From assembly GCA_019925095.2 (NCBI GenBank), contig CM034391.1, forward strand, positions 8,770,551-8,834,550: a stretch of DNA of 64,000 nt, given 5' to 3'. Both the position numbers and the translations under genes were made by a program. Positions 1-10,231 of this stretch are shown piece by piece. The notes below the pieces were generated by a model. It ran no database searches, was not told where the DNA came from, and was given only the letters and a program-made list of their open reading frames with translations. Source of the DNA: Dendrolimus kikuchii. Lineage: Eukaryota; Arthropoda; Insecta; Lepidoptera; Lasiocampidae. Numbering within the stretch: the first letter of the stretch is position 1; every line of letters starts with the position of its first letter.

Positions 1-650
1 ATGGAGATGTATACTACTGTTCTAAGAGGCAATGCTCGCAAAACCTTATGACCCGACCTATATATATCACGGGGGAATACTGGTATATCTCAGGATAGAA
101 ATGAATAGATAAGTTCCTCTCCTATATCTAACCTACTGAATTAAGTACATAATAGTTTTTATTTATTTTATGGCTTGGTTTCTAGACCTTTAGGCCAAGT
201 CTGTTTTGGATATTAAGCACTTCATAGGTTTATTAATTTTATAAAAACTGGCACACATTAGAGCCGAGAAGAACGAACGTGGTAACATCCAAAACAAACT
301 CAATTTTTACATTTACTTAAGTTTATAACATAAATTATGTATAATATTAATTTATTAACACGTAACAATAAATTGAATAGGTTTATCTTCTATGAGTATA
401 CCGAGTCATAGAAGTTTAACCAATTTAATTATTTATTGCATTATAATATCTGCTTTATAATATGAATTATGTAAATATATTATATAAATATATTAAATAA
501 AAATTAATAATATATAATAATAATATATAGATATATTGTAGCATTATACTGAAAATATGACACTTTTCTTTAAAAATGATGTCCTCGATTTAATAAAATG
601 AGAAAGGTATAAAAAATATATCACTGCTGAAGGTGTCAAATTCAGATCTT
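1..650. other. AT-rich intergenic DNA, no gene seen
   Basis: This stretch is strongly AT-rich with many short TA/TTA runs. I see no coding-like reading frame, RNA gene or bounded repeat in it. Confidence 0.6.
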
Positions 651-741
651 TGTTTTCATGGCCATCAGCCGCGAACCAAAGAAGCAGGCGCGGCAAGCGG
701 CCGCTCGCTTACCAAAAAAACAACTTTCCTCGAAACGGCGA

Positions 742-748
742 TGGCGCT
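742..748 (+). promoter_or_regulatory. Candidate Brinker-binding site (TGGCGCT)
   Basis: The word fits the TGGCGYY consensus known for Drosophila Brinker. Its place upstream of brinker would allow autorepression, which is known in Drosophila. A 7-bp word occurs often by chance, so the call depends on context. Confidence 0.25.
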
Positions 749-939
749 AAGCCTCTACATTATACCAAAAAGTCTTAAGTGCCTCAGTCGGCTATGATAC
801 TTGTGATCTTATTTGCACGTACAAATGCGGGCCGAAATAACTTGTTGATGTCCGTTGCGGGTGGTGCGGGGGTGAGCGGGTGCAAGAGGGAGCTAGCGCC
901 GCGCGCCGTCGAGCGACGGCTTGTCTACGGTGGCAAGCC

Positions 940-955
940 GGCGACACCCTGTCTG
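940..955 (+). promoter_or_regulatory. Dpp/BMP silencer element (Mad-Medea-Schnurri site)
   Basis: The sequence reads GGCGAC, five bases (ACCCT), then GTCTG. This is a full match to the Drosophila silencer consensus GRCGNC-N5-GTCTG. There a Mad/Medea complex recruits Schnurri to the element to repress brinker and other genes under Dpp signalling. It lies about 850 bp upstream of the Brinker start codon, as expected if this branch of the pathway is conserved. The match is seen directly; function is inferred from the fly system. Confidence 0.65.
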
Positions 956-1150
956 CCACGGTCAGGATTGTTGCCGCTCTGTGCGCATTCCTATCCGCCC
1001 GCACCCCCCTATAGCTTATGAACCACCCGCGCGCACATAGTGGCAACGTCGCATGCAAACTTGTTTCGTAAACGGATGTGGCAGCGACCGGGGCAGGGCA
1101 TTATTGTCTATCCTTTTCAGTCTTGTAAGGTTATAACTAAGAAACAAAGA

Positions 1151-1166
1151 CAGACATAGTGGCGCT
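1151..1166 (-). promoter_or_regulatory. Imperfect second silencer-like site overlapping a Brinker-type word
   Basis: On the minus strand this reads AGCGCC-N5-GTCTG, one mismatch (first base) from GRCGNC-N5-GTCTG with correct spacing. Bases 1160-1166 also read TGGCGCT, a Brinker-type site. It may be a weak element or chance. Confidence 0.3.
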
Positions 1167-1277
1167 ACGTGCTATCGGCTCCCACTTGCGGCATTTTTTC
1201 ACGCCGAGAATGAGGCGAGATTACTACCTTAGGCAGTGTCTACAACATATATTTAAATGAAAAATATTAATATTAAG

Positions 1278-1294
1278 TTAAGTTATTTTGAAAG

Positions 1295-1332
<38 letters not shown>

Positions 1333-1349
1333 CTTTCAAAATATCTTAA
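1278..1349. repeat. Palindromic (TA)n microsatellite hairpin
   Basis: A run of about 15 TA units sits in the centre of an inverted repeat. The left arm (1278-1295) and right arm (1332-1349) match at 17 of 18 positions when one is reverse-complemented. The whole 72 bp could fold into one long hairpin. Confidence 0.75.
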
Positions 1350-1803
1350 TGTCTGTATGGTGACTAATGTGTGTTATATATCTAATTAATATAAGCCTGA
1401 TATACATCGAAAGATATATTATTAACAATGATATATTTGTGGGGATGTGTTTATAACAATATTTCATTTATGTATATAAAAGCTTTTTATTACAATAATA
1501 CTGGAAATATTAAGGCTAATAAGTTTTAGCCAATACTCCATCAAAACAAGAAAGATTTATTTTGCTTTGAGAGATTGGTGAGCTTTTATTGTTATATAGT
1601 AAAATAATAAAATATTAAAAACAATAATAATGGTTCATATTACCAATCTGAATGGCTGTTAACAGTCCATGAGTGTACGCGGCTCGCGTCGCACACTCAC
1701 GCACGTCGACCAGGCAGCGGCGCGCCAGCAACATCCGCGCAACGTTGAGCGAGCAGTCAGTTCGGCGCCGACAACCGCCACGCGCACACGTTTCCACTTC
1801 AGA

Positions 1804-2484
1804 ATGGCCGCTGCCCACACGCACTCGGCCCCTGCGCCCTCTGACCGCCGTCCAGAGGGCCGCGCAGGTTCTCGCCGTATTTTCCCACCACAATTTAAAC
1901 TACAAGTTTTAGAAGCGTACAGACGTGACAGTCAATGTAGAGGGAATCAAAGAGCAACAGCTAGGAAGTTTGGAATTCATCGTCGACAGATCCAGAAATG
2001 GTTACAAGCTGAACCAGCGTTACGTGCCGCTCTATTGCGAAGGGCACCACAACCAGCGCCATCGCCTCCACCTTACGCCGCAGGGTCACCAGAGAGCGCG
2101 CGATTGCCCACGCCGTCACCACCGCCACCGCCTGCGTCACTGCCCACACCAATGCAGGTGCCAACGCCACTACCAATACAAGTGCCAGTACCATTGCCAG
2201 CTGCAGAGCCAATTGATCTTTCAGTACGTCGGCCTTCACCACCACCTGTTCCACAACCTGTTGTATTACCAGAGCCACAACGAAAGCCATTCAAATTATT
2301 TCGGCCATATCTTCTCGAAGATGAAGATCAAAAGCGACCTGCAGTTGCATCTCTGCCAGTATCAAGTGGTGTACATATATCTGCTTTTGTTCCGGTGCAA
2401 AGTGCAGCTGGATGCGCCTTAACCGCATACTCTGCACCTCGTTGGTGCTCGCCTATGCCTTCCTACCCAGCTCCACTCAGATGA
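1804..2484 (+). CDS. brk: Brinker, Dpp/BMP-pathway transcriptional repressor
   Basis: This is an intronless 226-residue nuclear repressor. Residues about 22-70 form the Brinker-type helix-turn-helix DNA-binding domain; GNQRATARKFGIHRRQIQKW is its recognition part. Brinker represses Dpp targets through GC-rich TGGCGYY sites. PIDLS (136-140) is a CtBP-binding PxDLS motif, and FRPY (166-169) resembles the Groucho-binding motif of fly Brinker, so both corepressor contacts appear kept. The middle is proline-rich and low-complexity. I chose the ATG at 1804 (A at -3, G at +4) over an in-frame ATG at 1669 in a poor context that would add 45 residues unlike the family. An Inr-like TCAGTT at 1757-1762 would fit a short leader, but this is weak. 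The protein is far shorter than the roughly 700-residue Drosophila one but keeps all signature parts. Identity is confident. Confidence 0.92.
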   Translation: MAAAHTHSAPAPSDRRPEGRAGSRRIFPPQFKLQVLEAYRRDSQCRGNQRATARKFGIHRRQIQKWLQAEPALRAALLRRAPQPAPSPPPYAAGSPESARLPTPSPPPPPASLPTPMQVPTPLPIQVPVPLPAAEPIDLSVRRPSPPPVPQPVVLPEPQRKPFKLFRPYLLEDEDQKRPAVASLPVSSGVHISAFVPVQSAAGCALTAYSAPRWCSPMPSYPAPLR

Positions 2485-2746
2485 AAGGACGCCGTCGGGG
2501 CTGAGCCTCGAACCTTCTGTGATCTAGTCGCTGACGCCCGCCTGGCGCCACCTGGGGCGTAGCCCTCTATCATCGTGCCTTAACAAACACGCTGCCATTG
2601 TGCATTATGCCGTCAACTTCAAATGACAGCTTATTTTGTGTATAAGATATTAGAATGTATTTTTATATGTGGGGTTTATGAAGCTTACCTACATTATTAT
2701 GAAGATTGATGAATATTATAACAATTATTATTCTTATTATTATATA

Positions 2747-2752
2747 AATAAA
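2747..2752 (+). terminator. Polyadenylation signal of brinker
   Basis: AATAAA lies about 265 bp after the brinker stop codon, in AT-rich DNA that follows a GC-richer 3' region. It is the first canonical signal downstream and is followed by a GT-containing stretch. Confidence 0.6.
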
Positions 2753-2759
2753 GAGAGTT

Positions 2760-4150
2760 GTTTACTAAAACGGTTTTTATTTCACATCACAGTAAGAATA
2801 AAAACCTTTTGAGCGCGGCAGGTAGCGCCGACGGCGCCTTGAACGATGCCTATTATTTCTTTTACCTGTGTTTATTTTTACGTCTTATTATATTTAAACT
2901 GAACCTTACAACTATTTTCTACTTAGCAGCAACTCGTTCAGATATATCATAAAAATCAATTAACATCACTAATAAACAAAGACCCCCATAGAACGTTATC
3001 CAAAAAGTTAAAGCAAAACTTCAAAACCGTAGATTGCAATCGGGATTTTATATTTGTATGGTATTGATGAATTATAAAAGAACATGTTTTAATATTTAAG
3101 TCGTTATGTTGAAAAATGTTTTAAAATTATCAAAAAACAATAATTTATTTACGAAGTGCCTTATTTGTGCATGATACCATCCACATATAATTTGTTCGTT
3201 TTTTTATTTTAACTATCAAAACTAAATCAATGAGCTTTTAGCGGGAAATAAAAAGGTAATATTTTTCTTTGCAGTTATATTTTAAATCAATCAATATATA
3301 TAATAAAAAAAATAAATTGATGTTGGGATAACCAGATTTGTGTTTGCGTAGAAATCTACAACTATTTTGTGTACTTTTTAAGTGGCTACAAGAGTTTAAT
3401 AGTTTCACGTTAGTTGAAGGCCTCAAATTGATAGGTCTACTGATGATAAAAACATCTGACGTAGCTGAATATATTTAAATCCTATTTAATTAATTTAATT
3501 TAACCTTTGCCTGCTATTTGGAGACGTTTCTTCTTCCATGTTAGGTAGGTATTATAACGATAGCGAATATTGGAAGATTTTAGCTGGAGGAGAGGGGATT
3601 CGCTGCCCTTCGTTGGTTCAATGTGTAAGTTTCGTAGAACGATTGATGTATAATTATGGATTCCTTTGATGTTACCGTATCTCCAGCGAACGTTTATTAG
3701 ACTTGGTTGTCCGAATATGTATACGGTGTAAAATGAACAATATTTGTGTATATTGGTTATTTTTATTATCTAACTACTTAAGTGACATAAAATATAACTT
3801 ATCGAGTTGCCATTAGACATAAAATCTTCACTATTTGGCGGCTGTCAGAGATCTACAATTTGGGCGAGGTTTTGGTGCGTAGTCACATGTATCCGCCTTC
3901 GCCTAGTGCCTGTTTCCTTGAAGAATATTACAAAACTCTAATATTTACCACTGTCTAATATACAAATCGTTTAAAGATATTTACAATAAATTATACCTAA
4001 TTTCCTGATAGCACTTATTAGTGCTTAAGTTCCGAAAAGGTGATAAACTACAATTAATTCCGTCAATACAGCTACGGAAGTGACGAAACCACAAAACATT
4101 TAATTGAATATGTCCCTTATCTCAAAACCTACTTAATGGATATTGTTTGA
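2760..4150. other. AT-rich intergenic DNA, no gene seen
   Basis: No gene or bounded repeat is evident. The short open frames are AT-biased and carry no recognisable motif. Confidence 0.5.
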
Positions 4151-4159
4151 ACTATCGGT

Positions 4160-4437
4160 GCAGGACTGGAGAACGAATACAATTTCCTACGGCCGGGCAG
4201 CCTGTAAGAGGCGACAAAGACACCCCACAGCCAGGTGGTAGGGTATTTACCCTTCTGGATGACTACCAGCCTCGGTCTTGAGTATGCCGACATAACAACC
4301 TTCAGTTGTGTTCCGGCATTAATGACCAGGTTCCTTTAGAGAGCGGCAGCACTTTGGTGTTAAAAACGTCCATAGGCGATGGTAACTGCTTTCCATCGTG
4401 TGGGCCGTCTGCCTGTCTGCTGAACTCTGTAATTTTA
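4160..4437 (+). repeat. SINE-like repeat, family A
   Basis: This copy runs from a head resembling GTGCAGGA..GGAGAACGAATAC, through GGCCGGGCAGCC and CCACAGCCAGGTGGTAGGG, to GGGCCGTCTGCCTGTCTGCT near the 3' end. The same ordered blocks occur at 12577-13135, 12757-12985, 14035-14121, 17285-17600 and 41349-41681. Better copies end in an A-run, so the family appears retroposed. It makes no protein. Confidence 0.75.
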
Positions 4438-4444
4438 AAAAACT

Positions 4445-7400
4445 AATTTTTGTTGAAAGTACTTTTTCAGATGTTTCCACTTAAAATTTAGAGGAAGAAG
4501 ACACAATTTTGTACGACTCTGGAAACCGATGTTTCACTATTTGACCTAATAAAAAAAGTATTTTATTAAGAAAAATTGCTAGGTAAGTTTTTCAAGATGT
4601 GACTAATGTTACTCCACACGGCTATGTAGACTGAAAAAATATTTTCAAACCTTAGTTAAATACATGTATATAGCGGACACTCTTAGTACGACTACTAAGG
4701 TTAAAAAATATATGTCACACAGAAGTCGTGTGCCTACAAAAAATATAGAGTAAACTTTTGCGAAAATATTTTTATTTTATTTTATAGCGATAGCGGACGG
4801 TTAGTTAAGAGCCAACCGACTCGAATATGAAGTTCGACCCAATAAGACTTAATATCCGTAATGTATTTTATAAAGAAACCTCAAATTTGCGAATCTCACT
4901 CAAACATGACCACTTGTTTTATTATCAAACGAATTTCTCACTGAACAGTTAATTTATTCATGCAAGTCTTAGTAATTGTGATAATTACGTAATTAGTCGT
5001 CATAATGCTTTACTAATTTTGCACCGAAATGAAAGCTTTTAATACTTAATTAACTTTTATTATTGATAGCAATTGCAATAACTTAAGAAAATTGATTTAT
5101 TCCAATAATAATTTAAAACTTAAGTAATATTTTATTAATCATAGGTTTCTTATTGCTGCTGAAATATGCCCTTGCAATTCTAATTTTGTTTCCAACTTAC
5201 AAAATATATCAAGGTCATAAAGATAATAGATTTTATTGTAATATTAAATACAACTATGTTTAACTCCTGCATTGTCCGTTATGGAGTTCGGTTTGTGAGA
5301 ATAAAACTATATGAGTAATTTTTTATGATGTCCAAATATATTATTATATATAACTACTCCTTTTGGTGTACAATGTTCATAAGTTCTACAATCGCATTGT
5401 AAAGTTGCATTGTGTTATATCTCCCTATCTATCTGCCACACGATAAATGAACTCGATTATTTTCATTTCGTATGTTACAAAAGCCTAATATAATTTTTGG
5501 TAGTTGTGTCCAAAGGCCTAGATATTCACATCTATACCTTGATAAACTACAAAAATGCCGTACTTAAACCGCGTCTAATGTTTTGGCTTTTCGATTAGGG
5601 TGGTCTATTTGTTCGAAGACCATCCTAAAACTCTAACTAAAATATTTGAAACTGGTCAAATCCACAAAGCGTGTGAAGCGACATTCAAATGGCGACACAA
5701 TATTATGGTTATGTAGAAATGGTAGGTACAAATTCTAAGAAATCAGATGTTTATCTATTCTTAGTAAACAATATGTTTGTACATATAAATGCATGTGTGC
5801 ATAAAACGAAGGTTTTTCCTTGTAATTTTTTTGATTCTCATATTGATGGTGAAAAGGAACATTTATGTCTCTAGAAGATATAGCTGTTTATATGGATGAG
5901 GCCGTTTTAGCCGGCACCTGCCAGGGCCAATTCGGAGCAGGCGATTGCCATTACCCGCGGCCCTAGCTATAGGCGAATGGAAGGAACACGGGGAGCTTTA
6001 GTGGGTATTCCGGCAGTAGTAAACTACCTTCACCAGGGTAGGACCAGGTCGGCGATTGATCGATCCACACAGCGTGACAAGTCCTTATGATTATTTCTCT
6101 TCGTCAAAAAAAGGCATAAGTATGGCTGAAGATTTCATGAGGGTTCTGTTTTGGCACCAATAGCTAGTGAACCCAAAAATTACGGCACTTTTTTTATCTG
6201 GATAAGTAGTTAAAATTCGAATTCAGCAAGAAGTTGATGTTGTGACTAAATAAGTACTGCATCGAGGTTTTTGTAACCGTCCCAATTTCTTGAAAATCAA
6301 ACACGTGTCAATAGGAAAGAGCAACGTAAGGAAATTAAAAAAAAATCTATATTTTCTGAAAATGTCATTGTTATTTCCAAAAAGAGATTACTCACGTGGA
6401 TTTAGATTTACAAAAAATATATCATGAATCAAATAAGATAACAAAAATACGCTCCTGTAGCCGGATACAATGTGATAAATAATAAATATTACGTGCAATA
6501 TTACACGTTCTTTATCATCACCACTGTAATATGTGCAGTTTTTATCATGTATGGTAAGTGCAGATCATAATGGCCGCGGCGTCGAGCAGTCTGGCCTGGC
6601 AATCTCGCGTCGCACTATGCTTGCGAGCTGCGGAGTCTGCTTGGCGCGTGGTGCACATGTGGAGCTCTCGCATTCGCAATATTGCACATTTTTATACACA
6701 CATTATATTATAGGAACTATATTAAAGATAAAGGAGTAACACACTCGCTCTAAAACTCGTATAGATATAAATTTCGAATCACGTTTAACGTTGTGCAGCT
6801 GATTACTTGTTAAAATAGCTGCGCAATAGAGCCGCTGCATACAAAACCAGTTATAAAGGCTATAAGCTGCTAATTTGAAGAGTGATTAAGTTTTAGGGGA
6901 CTTACAGACAAACATTTTAGTAAGCAAATGTATTTCCATTTTCTTATTTAGGTGTCAATAGTTTAGACTAGATTTAGACTAAAAAATAATTGTTATGAAA
7001 TATGGAACTGTGATCAAAATGTTTTGTAGGTACAGCTTTTCTATATCAAAAGATAAGGGAAAAATGATTTGCAATGACCTTTTTATTTATTTACTGGGAG
7101 GTTGTAATTCCTAGTCTTCTTGCACGGTATACTAGTTCAATGCATGGCAGAAAGCAGAAAAGTGACTACAACAGTGATGGAAATACTAATGGACTCTACT
7201 ATTATTTGGGCATTTGTGGCAAATATGCGTTGGGTTATATTTTCGGTCTCGCCCGGGATCTCATTGACATGTGTGTAGGTAGTTTGACGTGTTTTTGACG
7301 TCTTCAAATATTTTTCCATAATATATTTTCAGAGTGATGTCTATTTCGGATGAAAGATTCATTCGTTTCATCATCATATCAGTTCATAAACATTCGATTG

Positions 7401-7575
7401 TTGGAGATAAGCTCCTCTAATCCAAAACGGGAGGTTCAAATATTGTTAAAAAATCTACTATTAGCGGTGTATGGTCTATGCTAGAATTCAAAACAAGCTG
7501 ATTTGAGAAGCGGGTTTCTGAGCCACTGCCTCGTCACGGCTATAATTTTCTTAAATCTCATTTACTATATTATTA
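4445..7575. other. Intergenic DNA with two short GC-richer patches
   Basis: The stretch is mostly AT-rich with no gene I can support. The patch at 5895-6100 contains GC-rich repeat-like text with no intact frame. The patch at 6565-6665 is an isolated CpG-rich segment inside an unconvincing 68-codon frame. Neither is recognised. Confidence 0.4.
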
Positions 7576-7583
7576 TTATTATA

Positions 7584-7813
7584 TTCTGATCTTTAATTAC
7601 CTGGACTAAAATGACAGCTACGATTTGCCTTTTTATCATTCAAGCTTAGAGCAACTCACCACTGTGAGTTGAATTCTATAAAATTTCTATATGAATTCTG
7701 TAGGTTTCAACTCATAGTGGTGAGTTGTTGATTCAATTCAAATCTTATTTATGAATGAAAAAAGGTCGATCGCAGCTATCATTTTAGTCCAGGTACCTAA
7801 TTAAAAATCAGAG
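7584..7813. mobile_element. MITE with long terminal inverted repeats, TA target site
   Basis: The two ends form inverted repeats of about 95 bp, running from TTCTGAT..TTAATTA through CCTGGACTAAAATGA and a CAACTCACCACT block near the centre. TA dinucleotides flank both ends (7582-7583 and 7814-7815), as for mariner/Tc1-mobilised elements. It has no coding capacity. Confidence 0.75.
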
Positions 7814-7815
7814 TA

Positions 7816-9030
7816 TACAAGATACTTCGGACTTTTGTTTTAATCTGTTCAGTTATCTTTGATAATATGACACAATTGAGCGTGGTATTGTGTAGTGACA
7901 TGACATGATATCGTTTTATACGAATGCACGTAGCAAATGTATGTACCTACTATGATAGCATATTTTGTTTTCGAAATTAGAATTATATCGAGCTACAAAT
8001 ACTTCATAAACATAGCAAGCTGGGTGAGTGTGTTTTCACTTTAGTCGATGATACGCTCAGTGTTAGCAGATCGCAAACTGCGAGTGTGTTTGTTATATTT
8101 ACGATGCCTTGCTCGGCAATCGTGATGGCCCATAAAGCAAAAGTTGTAAGCATTGCACCGACTGTGATGTCAAGTATATTTTCGGCATAAATGGCAGCAG
8201 GATATGGGCTCATTTTATTTTCGTCTTCTGAAGCAAATATTATATCTAGGTAGGTATCTAATATTGGTACAAATGCTTTGAATTTATTTTAGTCTCTCGA
8301 TACCTTATGAACCATATTGTTATTTCTTTTTAAATTATACAATTATTAGTAATCGTGCTACTTATAATGTACACTTTGTATCCGTATCCCGTTGAATATA
8401 TCCTATTTTCCCTGCTAATACTATCCTAGCCTAGATTTAATGTTATCGGATAGAAATCGAATTAACCAAATAGAAACATCCACAACACATCCACAAAGTT
8501 ACCGAATGTATTTATATTAGGATAGATGTTAAATGCATAATAACCCTCTATCATAAGCAATTCTAAAAAAAACACCTGTAGATAAAAGACGTGTGTGTAA
8601 TGTCGGTTGTGTGTCCTTTGAATGGGTTTGTTTCCTCGGAGCAAACAGAAACTAATTAACCGCGGTGCCTTTGTTCCCCTCTTCCAGAAATTGCTCAAAC
8701 ACATGATGTTTGAAGTCGTACCGGCCGACGGCATACACGGCTTCTAATATCTTTGCTTTTGAAGTCAGCGTTCAACTCAGTTCAGCGAGTTGTAATCGCA
8801 CAGAGGCATCTCAGCTTTCCACAGGCTCGTCAGATCACTCAACGGAAAGGAATGTCGTCCTTCCCACTATTAATTTCGTTTGTTTGAACAGAGATATGAG
8901 CAATGTTAACAACAAACATAATATCATTTCTTTATGTTGACTAAAAAACTGGCTATAAAAAAAAATATTGATGGTTTTCAACGAGACAGGAAAAACAAAT
9001 ACCTACATGTTATATTTTCTTAAGTTTTCG
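7816..9030. other. Intergenic DNA, no gene seen
   Basis: No recognisable gene or bounded repeat. Open frames at 8004-8213, 8462-8734 and 8710-8940 have no domain or splice context that would support coding. Confidence 0.45.
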
Positions 9031-9406
9031 CGACTTGTATACATAAAAACCGTTAAAACGTAGTTTTCGTTTTAACGATTTTAAGCGCGGTAATTTATTT
9101 GTTTTTCGTTTTTCCGAAGTTTCGGTCACTTTTCAGTGGCCGTGATCACGGAAGACAAAGATGTCAAGTGGCAACGAGTATTGTTAAAGTTTTCTTTAGC
9201 CTACTGCCAACTTGTTAATTTTAATATTGTTTATGGTTATTATTTACTCTATGGGAGCCTAATCTAATTTACTATCGCCTCGCAACATGTTATGGCTTGA
9301 AGAGAAGAAGCGGCGCAAGAAACTCTTCAGCAAACAATAATAATTTTTTATAATATTAAAATGGGTGGAAGGAAAAATAAAAGAAATTATCAGTCAAGTT
9401 GGTTTG

Positions 9407-9760
9407 TGTTCCGTTGCACGCAGAAAGAGCTCACAGGGTCTTGAGGTCTGGCAGTTGGTTTTTGCTGGGTTTGGGTCTTAATAGTTTTGATGATCGGATC
9501 CCAAACAGGTGGTACTTGCCAACCATCTTCTCTATTGAAATTTGGGTGTTTTTTTATTTCAATAGCCTCACACATCATTCTAGTGTTCCGTTGCACGCAG
9601 AAAGAGCTCACAGGGTCTTGAGGTCTGGCAGTTGGTTTTTGCTGGGTTTGGGTCTTAATAGTTTTGATGATCGGATCCCAAACAGGTGGTACTTGCCAAC
9701 CATCTTCTCTATTGAAATTTGGGTGTTTTTTTATTTCAATAGCCTCACACATCATTCTAG
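9407..9760 (-). repeat. Perfect 177-bp tandem duplication within the Penelope-like element
   Basis: Bases 9407-9583 and 9584-9760 appear identical. The unit is 177 bp, exactly 59 codons, and duplicates the C-terminal tail MMCEAIEIKKHPNFNREDGW through SSFCVQRN. The duplication keeps the frame. Identity implies a recent event or an assembly error. Confidence 0.9.
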
Positions 9761-10141
9761 GTATGAAACGATTCTCTTTCGCGTTATCGAATCTGATGTA
9801 GTGTGGTTGGGTTTATCCAGCGTGTGTTCACTGATTGCAGACTTCGTAGACCTTGTGTGTTTCATGTCAGCAATGTGTTCTTTTACTTTTTTGTGTTTTA
9901 TTGTATCTTTTACTTTTGTTTGCCCAATGTATGACAATCCACACCCACAATCGAGCTCGTAGACACCTGCATCCTGGAGTGGGATATTGCATTTCACAGG
10001 TCTCACAAATTGGGTAATCTTTTTATGCGGCTTGAAATGTATTTTGATTGAAGCTCGTCTGAGGATGTGACCAATTCTGTCTGTGACCCCCTTGATGTAG
10101 GGTAGGGTAGTAGGGCACCGCTCAACTGAAGGTGAAATCAA
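9752..10141 (-). pseudogene. GIY-YIG endonuclease domain of a Penelope-like element (frameshifted)
   Basis: The minus-strand frame contains GVYELDCGCGLSYIGQTK, which holds the GVY and YIG signatures, preceded by a Cys pair typical of the Penelope linker. Downstream are KEHIADMKH and an SAISEHTLDKPNH motif that complete the nuclease fold. In active elements this domain nicks the target for target-primed reverse transcription. After RIVSYLE the frame stops. The expected tail (EAIEIKKHPNFNREDGW) continues in another frame, so a one-base shift has broken the gene. It lacks any upstream reverse transcriptase and is dead. Confidence 0.8.
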
Positions 10142-10231
10142 ATAAATTACCGCGCTTAAAACCGTTAAAACGTAGTTTTATTAAATACATGTTATTATTG
10201 CTAATACTATAAACACTACAGTCGAATTGCA

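Larger units (their letters stand above)
655..1210. promoter_or_regulatory. GC-rich block upstream of brinker, candidate cis-regulatory region
   Basis: Base composition switches abruptly from AT-rich to GC-rich here and returns to AT-rich by about 1240, roughly 600 bp before the brinker start. The short open frames in it (779-1021 plus, 792-1058 minus) have no family features and look like by-products of GC richness. The block contains an exact Mad/Medea/Schnurri silencer match (940-955), a one-mismatch second copy (1151-1166) and two TGGCGCT words of the type bound by Brinker (742-748 and 1160-1166). A regulatory role is inferred from these motifs and the position. Confidence 0.5.
9045..10185 (-). 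mobile_element. Penelope-like element, 3' fragment
   Basis: The segment encodes on the minus strand the C-terminal GIY-YIG endonuclease region typical of Penelope-like retroelements. It is bordered by inverted copies of the same terminal motif: a stretch of TTTTAACG, TTTAAGCGCGGTAATTTATT at 9066-9098 and its reverse complement at 10140-10176. Inverted terminal arrangements are known for this class. A further isolated copy of the terminal sequence sits at 33945-34020. The reverse transcriptase part is missing. Confidence 0.7.

Noticed and set aside
792..1058. Overlapping 80-88 codon frames on both strands upstream of brinker
   Set aside because: Both are open only because of GC richness and show no domain or homologous motif; the region reads better as regulatory DNA.
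1669..1803. N-terminal extension of Brinker from the ATG at 1669
   Set aside because: The start context is poor, the extra 45 residues look like translated 5' UTR, and the ATG at 1804 has a good context.
9399..9962. 187-codon plus-strand frame across the Penelope-like element
   Set aside because: It is the antisense shadow of the GIY-YIG frame, repeated because of the 177-bp duplication.
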